Assembly (NCBI GenBank): GCA_002402165.1
Contig: NVVI01000034.1
Span: 25,533 to 31,861 of the forward strand
Direction of reading: 5' to 3'
DNA: 6,329 nucleotides
Source: Flavobacteriales bacterium
GTDB taxonomy: Bacteria > Bacteroidota > Bacteroidia > Flavobacteriales_E > Vicingaceae
The notes beneath the pieces were generated by a model. It was given only the letters and a program-made list of their open reading frames with translations. It did not search any database and was not told where the DNA came from. This document shows, one piece after another, positions 1 to 5,531 of this stretch. The position numbers and the translations under genes were made by a program. Each line of letters opens with the position of its first letter. The first letter of the stretch is position 1.

Positions 1-136
1 TTTTTGCTGTTTCCTTTTTAGGAGTTACTTTTTTCTTAGCAACTGGTTTGTCAGCTTTTTTAGCTTCTGCTTTTTTTGGAGTAGTTTTCTTTGCTACTAG
101 TTTTTTTTCAACAGCTTCTTCTTTTTTATCTGCCAT
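1..136 (-). CDS. Lysine/alanine-rich histone-H1-like protein, N-terminal part (cut by window edge)
   Basis: The reading frame starts at ATG 136-134 and stays open to the left edge, giving 45 residues with no stop. The peptide begins MADKKEEAVEKK and is almost entirely K, A, E, P, T and V. It holds two imperfect copies of a VAKK-TPKK unit (about residues 14-21 and 32-41), separated by an AEAKKADKP linker. This composition is typical of H1-like nucleoid proteins and of the disordered basic tails attached to some bacterial ribosomal or DNA/RNA-binding proteins. No folded domain is visible, so the rest of the protein decides its function, and I do not assign one. A good promoter lies upstream with a leader of roughly 85-90 nt. 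The start is supported by an A-rich stretch (gattaaaaa) just before the ATG and by the abrupt onset of the biased composition. It is transcribed divergently from ispH. Confidence 0.72.
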   Translation of the reverse strand, partial: MADKKEEAVEKKLVAKKTTPKKAEAKKADKPVAKKKVTPKKETAK

Positions 137-151
137 TTTTTAATCTTTGTA

Positions 152-178
152 TCTCGTTCATTGTCAGTTTTAACGAGA
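152..178 (-). promoter_or_regulatory. Small hairpin in the leader of the lysine-rich gene
   Basis: A 7-bp perfect inverted repeat (TCTCGTT at 152-158, AACGAGA at 172-178) encloses a 13-nt loop. It lies in the predicted 5' leader of the minus-strand lysine-rich gene and ends 15 nt before its ATG. It has no T-tract, so it is not a terminator. It could affect ribosome access or mRNA stability, but a stem this short could also be chance. Confidence 0.3.
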
Positions 179-229
179 GGAATTTACTTAGCCATACACT
201 GAAATAAGGCCATTTAATTTTAAGAGCGA

Positions 230-260
230 CAAAAATATGTTTATTTTCTTACAAAGCAAA
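230..260 (-). promoter_or_regulatory. Bacteroidota-type promoter for the lysine-rich gene
   Basis: Read on the minus strand, TTTG at 260-257 is followed, 19 nt after its TTG, by TATTTTTG at 237-230. This matches the Bacteroidota primary-sigma pattern of a TTTG-like -33 element and a TAnnTTTG -7 element at the usual spacing. It is the only promoter in the window where I can place both elements. Transcription would begin near 223-226 and leave a leader of about 85-90 nt before the ATG at 136. Confidence 0.6.
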
Positions 261-331
261 GAATATCAACATATTAATAGACTAGGTTCCAATAAAACAA
301 CATTGCTTTAGTTTATTTTAAATTCAAAGTA

Positions 332-339
332 TAAATTTG
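332..339 (+). promoter_or_regulatory. Candidate -7 box for ispH
   Basis: TAAATTTG matches TAnnTTTG but lies only 10 nt before the ispH ATG at 350. If used, the transcript would have a leader of only a few nucleotides. No convincing -33 TTG is seen at the expected distance, so this is a weak call. Confidence 0.35.
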
Positions 340-349
340 TTAACCAATT

Positions 350-1573
350 ATGAAAAATTTTGAGATTCCGACATATTATAAAAGCTCTTTTATTTCTACT
401 ATAAAAGAGTTAAGAAAAATTAATGACCTCAGGAAAAAAGACTTTACTCCTACTATACTCGATTTTGGCTCTGTTCAGTTTCTAATTGCTCGACATTTTG
501 GATTTTGCTATGGTGTTGAAAATGCGATTGAAAAAGCATATAAAGCCATAGAAGAAAATCCTAAAAGAAACATATACTTGTTAAGTCAAATGATTCACAA
601 CCCGACTGTAAATGATGATTTGCGTAAAAAAGGAGTGCGTTTTATTATGGACACTAAAGGAAATCAAATCGTTAATTGGAGTGAGCTTACAAATGAAGAC
701 ATTATAATTATTCCTGCATTTGGTACTACATTAGAAATTGAAGATAAAATAAAATCGATAGGATTATCAACAAAGGAATACAATACAACTTGTCCTTTTG
801 TTGAAAAAGTATGGAAAGAATCTGATAAATTAGGAGCTAATAATTTCACGACTATCATCCATGGAAAGCATAACCATGAAGAAACAAGAGCTACTTTTTC
901 TCATAGTAACTCAAGTGGTCCATCTTTAATTATTAAAGACATTAATGAGGCTAAAATATTAGAAGATATTATATTAGGAAAGATAAATAAAGAAGAATTT
1001 AATGTTGTATTTAAGGATAGGTATTCTAAAGATATTGATATCATTAAACACTTGGATAAGATTGGCGTGGTCAACCAAACTACTATGCTAGCTACTGAAA
1101 CACAGGAGATTGCAGACTTCCTTAAAAAGACTATGATTAAAAAACATGGATTAGAGAATTATAAAAACCATTTTTCAGATACTCGGGATACGCTATGTTA
1201 CGCTACTAATGATAATCAACAGGCGACTATTGGCTTGTTAAAAGAATCAGCAGATTTAGCTATTGTAGTTGGAGGTTATAATAGTTCAAATACTTCTCAT
1301 ATTGTTGAATTATGTGAAGGAAAATTACCTACCTTTTTTATAAACTCTGCATTAGAAATTGAAAATAATGAAATCATTAATCATTTTGATTATCACAATA
1401 AAAGGAAAACTACATCTACTAATTACTTACCTAAAAATAAAGACGTAACTAGGATTGTATTAACTAGTGGAGCATCATGCCCTGATATTATTGTAGATGA
1501 AGTTCTTGATAGAATTCTTGAATTTTATCCAAATACAACTCCAAAAGAAAAAGTATTATCAGACCTTAATTAG
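350..1573 (+). CDS. ispH: 4-hydroxy-3-methylbut-2-enyl diphosphate reductase, long cyanobacterial/plant-like form
   Basis: IspH (LytB) is a cytoplasmic [4Fe-4S] enzyme that reduces HMBPP to IPP and DMAPP in the last step of the MEP pathway. The three cluster cysteines are visible: C53 in GFCYGVENA, C148 in TTCPF and C283 in DTLCYAT. Substrate-pocket motifs are also present: IHNP (H83), HGKHNHEET (H176, E178), NQTTM (242-246), NSSN (311-314) and SGASCPD (S376). At 407 residues it is far longer than the roughly 280-320 aa of E. coli-like enzymes. The extra length is an N-terminal segment of about 45 residues before the first cysteine and insertions around 185-235, as in cyanobacterial and plant IspH. 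The start at 350 is chosen because that N-terminal segment resembles the family and the next methionine (residue 81) would remove C53. The gene stands alone on its strand, and its last 8 bp overlap the end of the convergent CDGSH gene. Confidence 0.95.
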   Translation: MKNFEIPTYYKSSFISTIKELRKINDLRKKDFTPTILDFGSVQFLIARHFGFCYGVENAIEKAYKAIEENPKRNIYLLSQMIHNPTVNDDLRKKGVRFIMDTKGNQIVNWSELTNEDIIIIPAFGTTLEIEDKIKSIGLSTKEYNTTCPFVEKVWKESDKLGANNFTTIIHGKHNHEETRATFSHSNSSGPSLIIKDINEAKILEDIILGKINKEEFNVVFKDRYSKDIDIIKHLDKIGVVNQTTMLATETQEIADFLKKTMIKKHGLENYKNHFSDTRDTLCYATNDNQQATIGLLKESADLAIVVGGYNSSNTSHIVELCEGKLPTFFINSALEIENNEIINHFDYHNKRKTTSTNYLPKNKDVTRIVLTSGASCPDIIVDEVLDRILEFYPNTTPKEKVLSDLN

Positions 1574-1802
1574 AGTGAGACCCATCACATAATGGACCAT
1601 TTTTAGTCTGTTTACATGTGCAAAAATACTTGGTTTCAGTTGTCTCAGCTTTCTCTACAATTGGTTTAAAATCTGTTCCTGCATGCTTCCCATCACAGTA
1701 TGGCTGGTTTTCTGATAAACCACAGCTACACCACGCGTAAATTTTACCTTCTTCTAACTCTACTGCAGAAGGAGAATCTCCTGCTCTTTTTGGTAATTCC
1801 AT
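1566..1802 (-). CDS. Double CDGSH-type iron-sulfur protein
   Basis: This 78-residue protein carries two CDGSH zinc-finger-type motifs, each expected to bind a [2Fe-2S] cluster through three Cys and one His. Motif one is C25-x-C27 with C36-D-G-x-H40; motif two is C61-x-C63 with C72-D-G-S-H76. The two-motif layout without a membrane anchor matches small soluble bacterial CDGSH proteins related to Miner2. Such proteins are thought to act in electron transfer or cluster handling, but the partner here is unknown. It is the last gene of the marR-pirin-nitroreductase run, 39 bp after the nitroreductase stop. A one-mismatch -7 box (TATATTTA, 1828-1821) in that gap could give it some transcription of its own. 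Its stop overlaps the ispH stop region by 8 bp, tail to tail. The family call is firm; the role in a redox cassette is inferred from context. Confidence 0.9.
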   Translation of the reverse strand: MELPKRAGDSPSAVELEEGKIYAWCSCGLSENQPYCDGKHAGTDFKPIVEKAETTETKYFCTCKQTKNGPLCDGSHSN

Positions 1803-1841
1803 ATTTTTTTTAATTTTATCTAAATATACTAAATGATTGCA

Positions 1842-2366
1842 TTATTTCCATTTTCCTTTAAACGCTATTTCTTCAACAGGCTTTTTTTCCTTCACATCTG
1901 AATCGCCCTCATAATAACCTAAGGCAATTGCCGTTAGTGGTTGAAAGCCTTCGGGGATGTTTAATTTATCTATTGCATTCTGAGGTATAATTCCCGCCAT
2001 TTGATGCAAATGTATTCCCATCGCAGAAGCCTGAAGAGTTAAATTACCCACAGCCAATCCTAAATCATGCATAGCAACTGTATTTTCATTTCCATTTTTC
2101 GCATAAGTTTTACTCATCACCGTAATAACTAAAGCTGCTACATTTTTTGTCCAACCTTGATTACCATCAACTAAACATTCGTGTAATGTTTTAAACTCTT
2201 CTTCATCCTGCCTTAAGGCATAAATAAATCGCCAAGGTTGCTCGTTAAAAGCTGAAGCTGCCTTTCCTGCTGCTTCAAATAAGGTTTGTAAATCATTTTC
2301 TGTTAATTGCTTGTCCGTAAATTCATACGGACTAAATCTGTCTTTTATTACGTCTAATACTTCCAT
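1842..2366 (-). CDS. Nitroreductase-family FMN-dependent oxidoreductase
   Basis: This 174-residue protein belongs to the nitroreductase superfamily: FMN-binding homodimers that use NAD(P)H to reduce nitroaromatics, quinones and similar electrophiles. FMN-contact motifs are in the expected order: D9-R-F-S12-P near the N-terminus (usually RRSxR), S38-A-F-N-E-Q-P-W45, the helix HDLGLAVGNLTLQASAMGI (100-118), and AIALGYYEG (147-154). It is short for the superfamily (many members are 190-240 aa) but complete, with no extra domain. The natural substrate cannot be read from the sequence. The ATG lies 3 bp after the pirin stop, so the two genes are almost certainly translated from one message. Its position between a pirin and an iron-sulfur protein, behind a MarR regulator, fits a role in redox or electrophile defence. 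That role is inference. Confidence 0.92.
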   Translation of the reverse strand: MEVLDVIKDRFSPYEFTDKQLTENDLQTLFEAAGKAASAFNEQPWRFIYALRQDEEEFKTLHECLVDGNQGWTKNVAALVITVMSKTYAKNGNENTVAMHDLGLAVGNLTLQASAMGIHLHQMAGIIPQNAIDKLNIPEGFQPLTAIALGYYEGDSDVKEKKPVEEIAFKGKWK

Positions 2367-2369
2367 GTT

Positions 2370-3122
2370 TTAATTTTTTACTAGTTCTAAATATGTTTTA
2401 TATGATAGTTGTTGAGGAACGGAGACCTTAAAAAATAGCACATCCTTATTTACAACTATATTTAATTCTTTTTCATTTTCTACAATAACAAAATCATGCT
2501 CCAACAACCCTTTTCCCTCTATGGAAGCTTCTCCTTCTAATAAATAATAAGAATGAATTTTAGTTTCATCCAAACCGAAGTGATGGTTTCCTTTAGGGAT
2601 ACTTATCTCATTAATATCAATGCCCTCACTATCCATCTGTATAGGACCACCATTTCCAATATAATCTTTGTATGAAATTCCATTTTCTTCATAATATTTC
2701 ATGTCATCTGACTTGTAATCATCATAAGTAGCTTCCTGAAGCATTGTTTTCTTAATGTTTGGATCAAACCATATCTGAAACATCCTTCCTCCTTCCATTA
2801 GTCGTTCTGCATGTGTTATTCCATTTCCTGAACGAATAATTTGAGCATCTCCCTTTTTTAAAGAAAGCCACCTGTCAAACTTGCTATCATAATGTTGAAT
2901 TTCTCCTTCAATTACAAATGACATAATTTCAAACATCTTATGTGGGTGCTCATCTATTAATCCTCCATTATCTGACCAAGCATTAGCCCAATAGAATAAG
3001 TTCGAATATGGACTTTGAGTTCCACCATCCTGAGGAAAACCAATTGGTTTATTCTCTAAGATTGCTCCTCCAGCAAAAGAGCCTGTGGCTTGATTCTCTA
3101 TTTTTAAAATTTTAACTGACAT
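2370..3122 (-). CDS. Pirin-family bicupin protein
   Basis: This 250-residue protein has the two-cupin pirin layout. The N-terminal cupin carries the metal-binding set H59-P-H61 and H104-A-E106 (in GNGITHAE), equivalent to the iron ligands of human pirin and E. coli YhhW. The C-terminal half (about 165-250) is the second, metal-free cupin. Some bacterial pirins, YhhW among them, have quercetin 2,3-dioxygenase activity, and others act as redox sensors or bind other enzymes. The real substrate here is unknown. The start is supported by an AATAAGGT stretch immediately upstream. The gene lies 44 bp after marR on the same strand, and the nitroreductase begins 3 bp after its stop. A 12-bp palindrome identical to one in the marR promoter lies 16-27 bp before its start codon, which suggests direct MarR control. 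Confidence 0.93.
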   Translation of the reverse strand: MSVKILKIENQATGSFAGGAILENKPIGFPQDGGTQSPYSNLFYWANAWSDNGGLIDEHPHKMFEIMSFVIEGEIQHYDSKFDRWLSLKKGDAQIIRSGNGITHAERLMEGGRMFQIWFDPNIKKTMLQEATYDDYKSDDMKYYEENGISYKDYIGNGGPIQMDSEGIDINEISIPKGNHHFGLDETKIHSYYLLEGEASIEGKGLLEHDFVIVENEKELNIVVNKDVLFFKVSVPQQLSYKTYLELVKN

Positions 3123-3137
3123 ACCTTATTTTTTCAT

Positions 3138-3149
3138 ATGTATATACAT
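3138..3149. promoter_or_regulatory. Palindromic candidate MarR operator before the pirin gene
   Basis: ATGTATATACAT is a perfect 12-bp palindrome, and flanking T and A extend it to 14 bp. It lies in the 44-bp gap between the marR stop and the pirin start. The same 12 bases occur at 3656-3667 in the marR promoter. No clean -7 box is visible for pirin. The nearest matches are TACATATG (3142-3135, one mismatch), which overlaps the palindrome, and TATAAATG (3158-3151, two mismatches). Binding here could therefore block a local promoter or only modulate readthrough from marR. Confidence 0.6.
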
Positions 3150-3166
3150 ACATTTATATAAATTTT

Positions 3167-3616
3167 TTATCCTCTAACCTTATCTAAAATATCGTTTAAT
3201 TTTTCTGCTTCTTTCTTAGTAATGTTTGATATCAAATTGTCAAATTCTGTTATTTTTTTGCTTAACACATCCAATAACTTAATTCCAGCTACTGTTATTT
3301 TTACATCTACCTGCCTTCTATCTTTCTCGCAAATAACTCTCTTTATCAATTTTTTCTGTCTTAATTTCTCTACCAACCTACTTGCGTTAGACATTTTATC
3401 TATCATTCTACTCATTATGTTATTTACCGAAATAGCATTATCCCCCTGCCCTTTTAATATCCTTAACACATTATATTGCTGAGGGCTAATACCATATGGT
3501 TTCAAAAACTTTGCATTCTCTGCTTCTAACCAATGGCTTGTATATAAAATATTTATAACTGCTTTTTGAAATTCTGACGAAAATTTATCTTGCTTTATTT
3601 CCTCCCCTATTTTCAT
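3167..3616 (-). CDS. MarR-family winged-helix transcriptional regulator
   Basis: This 149-residue protein has the length and order of a MarR dimer. It has N-terminal helices for dimerisation (about 10-55), a winged helix-turn-helix with the recognition region MIDKMSNASRLVEKL (71-85), the wing signature EKDRRQVDVKIT (97-108), and C-terminal dimer helices (112-149). MarR proteins usually repress themselves and a neighbouring operon until a small ligand or oxidant releases them. The only cysteine is C96, at the base of the wing. The N-terminal reactive cysteine of OhrR-type regulators is absent, so a direct peroxide-sensor call is not supported. The gene follows purC by 98 bp on the same strand but has its own -7 box. 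A 12-bp palindrome covers the -33 position of that promoter and recurs before the downstream pirin gene. The inducing signal is unknown. Confidence 0.93.
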   Translation of the reverse strand: MKIGEEIKQDKFSSEFQKAVINILYTSHWLEAENAKFLKPYGISPQQYNVLRILKGQGDNAISVNNIMSRMIDKMSNASRLVEKLRQKKLIKRVICEKDRRQVDVKITVAGIKLLDVLSKKITEFDNLISNITKKEAEKLNDILDKVRG

Positions 3617-3633
3617 AATTTTTATTTACAGTG

Positions 3634-3641
3634 CAAATATA
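3634..3641 (-). promoter_or_regulatory. -7 box of the marR promoter
   Basis: TATATTTG on the minus strand matches TAnnTTTG and is the same octamer as the box before the DUF302 gene. It lies 17 bp upstream of the marR ATG, giving a short leader of roughly 10 nt. There is no TTG at -33. The palindrome at 3656-3667 occupies that position, as expected for a promoter repressed by occlusion. Confidence 0.55.
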
Positions 3642-3655
3642 TACAAAAACATTTA

Positions 3656-3667
3656 ATGTATATACAT
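3656..3667. promoter_or_regulatory. Palindromic candidate MarR operator in the marR promoter
   Basis: ATGTATATACAT is a perfect 12-bp palindrome identical to 3138-3149. It starts 14 bp upstream of the -7 box at 3634-3641, so it spans the -33 region where RNA polymerase would contact the DNA. Position and symmetry fit a binding site for a homodimeric MarR that represses its own gene. Binding itself is inferred. Confidence 0.62.
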
Positions 3668-3681
3668 CTATTTGATTTATT

Positions 3682-3712
3682 TTTAAGGAGAAGTATTTAT
3701 CTTCTCCTTAAA
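3682..3712 (-). terminator. Hairpin just after purC, likely transcript end or 3' stabiliser
   Basis: A perfect 12-bp inverted repeat (TTTAAGGAGAAG at 3682-3693, CTTCTCCTTAAA at 3701-3712) has a 7-nt loop. It begins 2 bp after the purC stop codon. In the purC direction the stem is followed by AATAAATCAAAT rather than a run of T, so it is not a textbook intrinsic terminator. It may mark the purC 3' end, protect the message from exonucleases, or allow partial readthrough into marR. Confidence 0.55.
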
Positions 3713-3714
3713 TT

Positions 3715-4668
3715 TTACACCAACTCAGTTAGTGACTTGTTAATATTAGACTCAACACGTTTTAAAACATCCGAAACATCAGACTTAACGAATTTATCTC
3801 CAGTAATGTGCTCATATAATTCAATGTATCGTTCTGATATTTTATTAATAAATTCATCAGACATTTCAGGAATAGTTTGCCCTTCCAATCCCTGAAAATT
3901 ATTTTCAATTAACCATTGTCTAACAAACTCTTTAGACAATTGTTTTTGTTTCTCATCCGCATCTTGTCTATCCTGATAACCATCAGAATAAAAATACCGT
4001 GAAGAATCTGGGGTATGGATTTCATCAATTAAATATATCTCATCACCTACCTTACCAAATTCATATTTAGTATCTACTAAAATCAATCCTTTTTCAGCTG
4101 CTATATCTGTTCCCCTCTGAAAAATTCTACGAGTATAATCTTCTAACTTTAAGTAATCTTCTTCAGATACTAGTCCTTGAGAAAGAATATCTTCTCGCAC
4201 AATATCTTCATCATGCCCAACATCCTCCTTTGTTGTTGGAGTTAATATTGGTTCAGGAAATTTATCATTCTCTTTCATTCCGTCTGGCATTGCAACACCA
4301 CATAGTATTCTCTTCCCGTCTCTGTACTCTCTCCATGCATGACCAGACAAATAGCCTCTTATTACCATTTCTACTTTAAATGGCTCACACATTTTTCCAA
4401 TGGTAACACTTGGGTCTGGCACCTCAATTACCCAATTTTGAACTATATCTTCAGTTGCTTTTAAGAATTTAGCAGCAATTTGATTCAATACTTGTCCTTT
4501 ATATGGAATTGCTTTAGGCAACACCACATCAAATGCAGAAATACGATCTGAAACAATCATTACCAATAATTCATTATCAATAGTGTATACTTCCCTTACT
4601 TTTCCTTTATAATATTTAGTTTGACCAGGAAAATTGAAGTTAGTTTCTTTTATTGCATTTGTTTGCAT
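3715..4668 (-). CDS. purC: Phosphoribosylaminoimidazole-succinocarboxamide synthase (SAICAR synthetase)
   Basis: PurC joins CAIR and L-aspartate using ATP to make SAICAR in cytoplasmic de novo purine synthesis. Family signatures are clear and in order: YKGKVREVY (20-28) at the ATP site, VSDRISAFD (39-47), [12 protein letters not shown] (101-112), [13 protein letters not shown] (142-154), LVDTKYEFG (197-205) and [14 protein letters not shown] (213-226). At 317 residues it belongs to the longer class of PurC (about 290-315 aa, as in fungi and many Bacteroidota) rather than the roughly 240-aa E. coli class. The start is chosen because the first signature begins about 20 residues in, as usual. 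No other pur gene is in the window, so it is not part of a local purine operon. A -7 box lies 21 bp upstream, inside a 9-bp inverted repeat, and a hairpin follows the stop. Confidence 0.97.
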   Translation of the reverse strand: MQTNAIKETNFNFPGQTKYYKGKVREVYTIDNELLVMIVSDRISAFDVVLPKAIPYKGQVLNQIAAKFLKATEDIVQNWVIEVPDPSVTIGKMCEPFKVEMVIRGYLSGHAWREYRDGKRILCGVAMPDGMKENDKFPEPILTPTTKEDVGHDEDIVREDILSQGLVSEEDYLKLEDYTRRIFQRGTDIAAEKGLILVDTKYEFGKVGDEIYLIDEIHTPDSSRYFYSDGYQDRQDADEKQKQLSKEFVRQWLIENNFQGLEGQTIPEMSDEFINKISERYIELYEHITGDKFVKSDVSDVLKRVESNINKSLTELV

Positions 4669-4679
4669 AGCTATATAAA

Positions 4680-4700
4680 TTTTAGATTACAAATCTAAAA
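4680..4700. repeat. Inverted repeat overlapping the purC -7 box
   Basis: TTTTAGATT (4680-4688) and AATCTAAAA (4692-4700) form a perfect 9-bp inverted repeat around ACA. It covers the whole purC -7 box (4690-4697). It could be an operator or a weak hairpin at the end of the DUF302 transcript, and an AT-only arm can also arise by chance. Confidence 0.4.
4690..4697 (-). promoter_or_regulatory. -7 box of the purC promoter
   Basis: TAGATTTG on the minus strand matches TAnnTTTG, 21 bp before the purC ATG at 4668. No clear TTG was found 19-21 bp further upstream. It indicates that purC is transcribed from its own start rather than only by readthrough from the DUF302 gene. Confidence 0.5.
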
Positions 4701-4757
4701 AAGACAAAGCTTTTAACCATTTTCTTTTCAAAAAAGTAATTAACTTTTATTAACAAA

Positions 4758-5141
4758 TTAGATACTGCTTAAAGCTTCCTCTAAAACCTTTTTTACTTCT
4801 TTAGCAAAAGGCTCTATAGCTTTGTTGCCAATAGCCTCAAATGCTTTTTCTGGATCTATAACGGAAACATCTACACTTCCATTTTCATTTTCAATTACAG
4901 TAACGTTACAAGGCAACATTATCCCTATCTTCTCTTCCTCTTGCAAAGCTTGGTAAGCAAAATTAGGATTGCATGCTCCTAATATTTTATAAGGAAGAAT
5001 GTCTTTATCTATTTTATTTTTCATTGTTGCCTGCATATCTATTTCTGTAAGAATACCAAACCCTTTATCTTTTAATGCTTCTCTGATTTTTTGTTCTGCT
5101 TCTTCAAAGTTGTAATTAGTTGTTTTATTAATGTAGTACAT
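4758..5141 (-). CDS. DUF302-domain protein
   Basis: The 127 residues match the single-domain DUF302 family. Visible family features are GFGILTEIDMQATMKNK (27-43), YKILGACNPNFAYQAL (51-66) and the strand with GIMLPCNVTV (73-82). Two cysteines, C57 (in GACNP) and C78 (in LPCNV), sit at the conserved positions. The biochemical function of the family is not established, although members often sit next to redox, sulfur or metal-handling genes. There is no signal peptide or membrane segment, so the protein is probably cytoplasmic. It has its own -7 box 32 bp upstream (5174-5181) and is isolated from csp by a strong terminator. It ends 89 bp before purC, which has a separate promoter, so it is probably monocistronic and not functionally tied to purine synthesis. 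The domain call is firm; the function is unknown. Confidence 0.88.
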   Translation of the reverse strand: MYYINKTTNYNFEEAEQKIREALKDKGFGILTEIDMQATMKNKIDKDILPYKILGACNPNFAYQALQEEEKIGIMLPCNVTVIENENGSVDVSVIDPEKAFEAIGNKAIEPFAKEVKKVLEEALSSI

Positions 5142-5173
5142 ATCTTCTTATTTTATAATGAATATTTCATTTG

Positions 5174-5181
5174 CAAATATA
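5174..5181 (-). promoter_or_regulatory. -7 box of the DUF302 gene promoter
   Basis: TATATTTG on the minus strand is an exact TAnnTTTG match, 32 bp upstream of the DUF302 ATG. This gives a leader of roughly 25 nt. The upstream sequence is AT-only and shows no clear -33 TTG. Confidence 0.55.
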
Positions 5182-5230
5182 CTAAACATTTTAAACACAT
5201 ATAAAAAACTATATATGTTTTATATATGAC

Positions 5231-5264
5231 ATAAAAAAAGTCCTGACAGTTATGTCAGGACTTT
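5231..5264 (-). terminator. Intrinsic terminator of the cold-shock gene
   Basis: A perfect 12-bp stem (AAAGTCCTGACA at 5237-5248, TGTCAGGACTTT at 5253-5264) with a 4-nt loop is followed on the minus strand by a run of seven T (three of them in the stem). It begins 27 bp after the csp stop codon and lies before the DUF302 promoter. The plus strand also ends in T after the stem (5266-5272), so it could work both ways, but no plus-strand gene leads into it. Confidence 0.9.
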
Positions 5265-5291
5265 GTTTTTTTGAAGTAACTTATATGTGTA

Positions 5292-5483
5292 TTAAACTAC
5301 TTTTACGTTAACTGCATTCATTCCTCTCTTCCCTTCCTCTAATTCAAATTCAACTTCATCACCTTCGTTAATTTCATCAATTAAACCAGATACGTGTACG
5401 AAATGATCTTTTTCTACTCCTTCTTCAGTGATAAAACCAAAACCTTTAGTTGCATTGAAGAATTTTACTGTTCCTTTACTCAT
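5292..5483 (-). CDS. Cold-shock domain protein (CspA family)
   Basis: The 63 residues form a single cold-shock domain, an OB-fold that binds single-stranded RNA and DNA and melts RNA secondary structure. RNP1 is K13-G-F-G-F-I18 and RNP2 is H27-F-V-H-V31, within the usual order [12 protein letters not shown] then HFVHVSGL. The C-terminal [10 protein letters not shown] is the normal end of the fold, and the length is standard. The leader predicted from the -7 box at 5513-5520 is only about 25 nt. This is much shorter than the long structured leader of E. coli cspA, so temperature control of that kind is not supported. A strong terminator follows. The gene is divergent from a DEAD-box RNA helicase across 129 bp, and both products remodel RNA. 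Cold induction cannot be shown from sequence; many csp genes are constitutive. Confidence 0.96.
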   Translation of the reverse strand: MSKGTVKFFNATKGFGFITEEGVEKDHFVHVSGLIDEINEGDEVEFELEEGKRGMNAVNVKVV

Positions 5484-5512
5484 TATTCTTATTTATTAAT
5501 TAATATTCTGGA

Positions 5513-5520
5513 CAAAAGTA
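5513..5520 (-). promoter_or_regulatory. -7 box of the csp promoter
   Basis: TACTTTTG on the minus strand is an exact TAnnTTTG match, 29 bp before the csp ATG. Directly upstream is a ten-A tract (5522-5531 read on the minus strand) and then a dyad at 5532-5560 that covers the -33 position. Confidence 0.6.
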
Positions 5521-5531
5521 GTTTTTTTTTT

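Noticed and set aside
664..858. Minus-strand open frame inside ispH
   Set aside because: It is antisense to the C148 region of ispH and has no recognisable feature.
1574..1606. CCAT-ATGG mini-hairpin followed by TTTTT as an ispH terminator
   Set aside because: The stem has only 4 bp and lies within the CDGSH coding sequence; it is too weak to call.
1821..1828. Independent promoter for the CDGSH gene (TATATTTA)
   Set aside because: It misses the final G of TAnnTTTG and has no -33 element; the 39-bp gap is compatible with simple cotranscription. It is mentioned only in the gene entry.
3222..3482. Plus-strand open frame of 86 codons inside marR
   Set aside because: It lies entirely antisense to a clear MarR gene and its translation is low-complexity (L, I, F, S, N rich), matching no family I recognise.
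3590..3895. Plus-strand open frame spanning the marR start, the intergenic region and the end of purC
   Set aside because: It crosses the purC hairpin and the marR promoter antisense to two certain genes, and shows no domain.
5200..5228. ATATATG-rich stretch similar to the candidate MarR palindrome
   Set aside because: It does not contain the exact ATGTATATACAT core or comparable symmetry and looks like AT-rich background.
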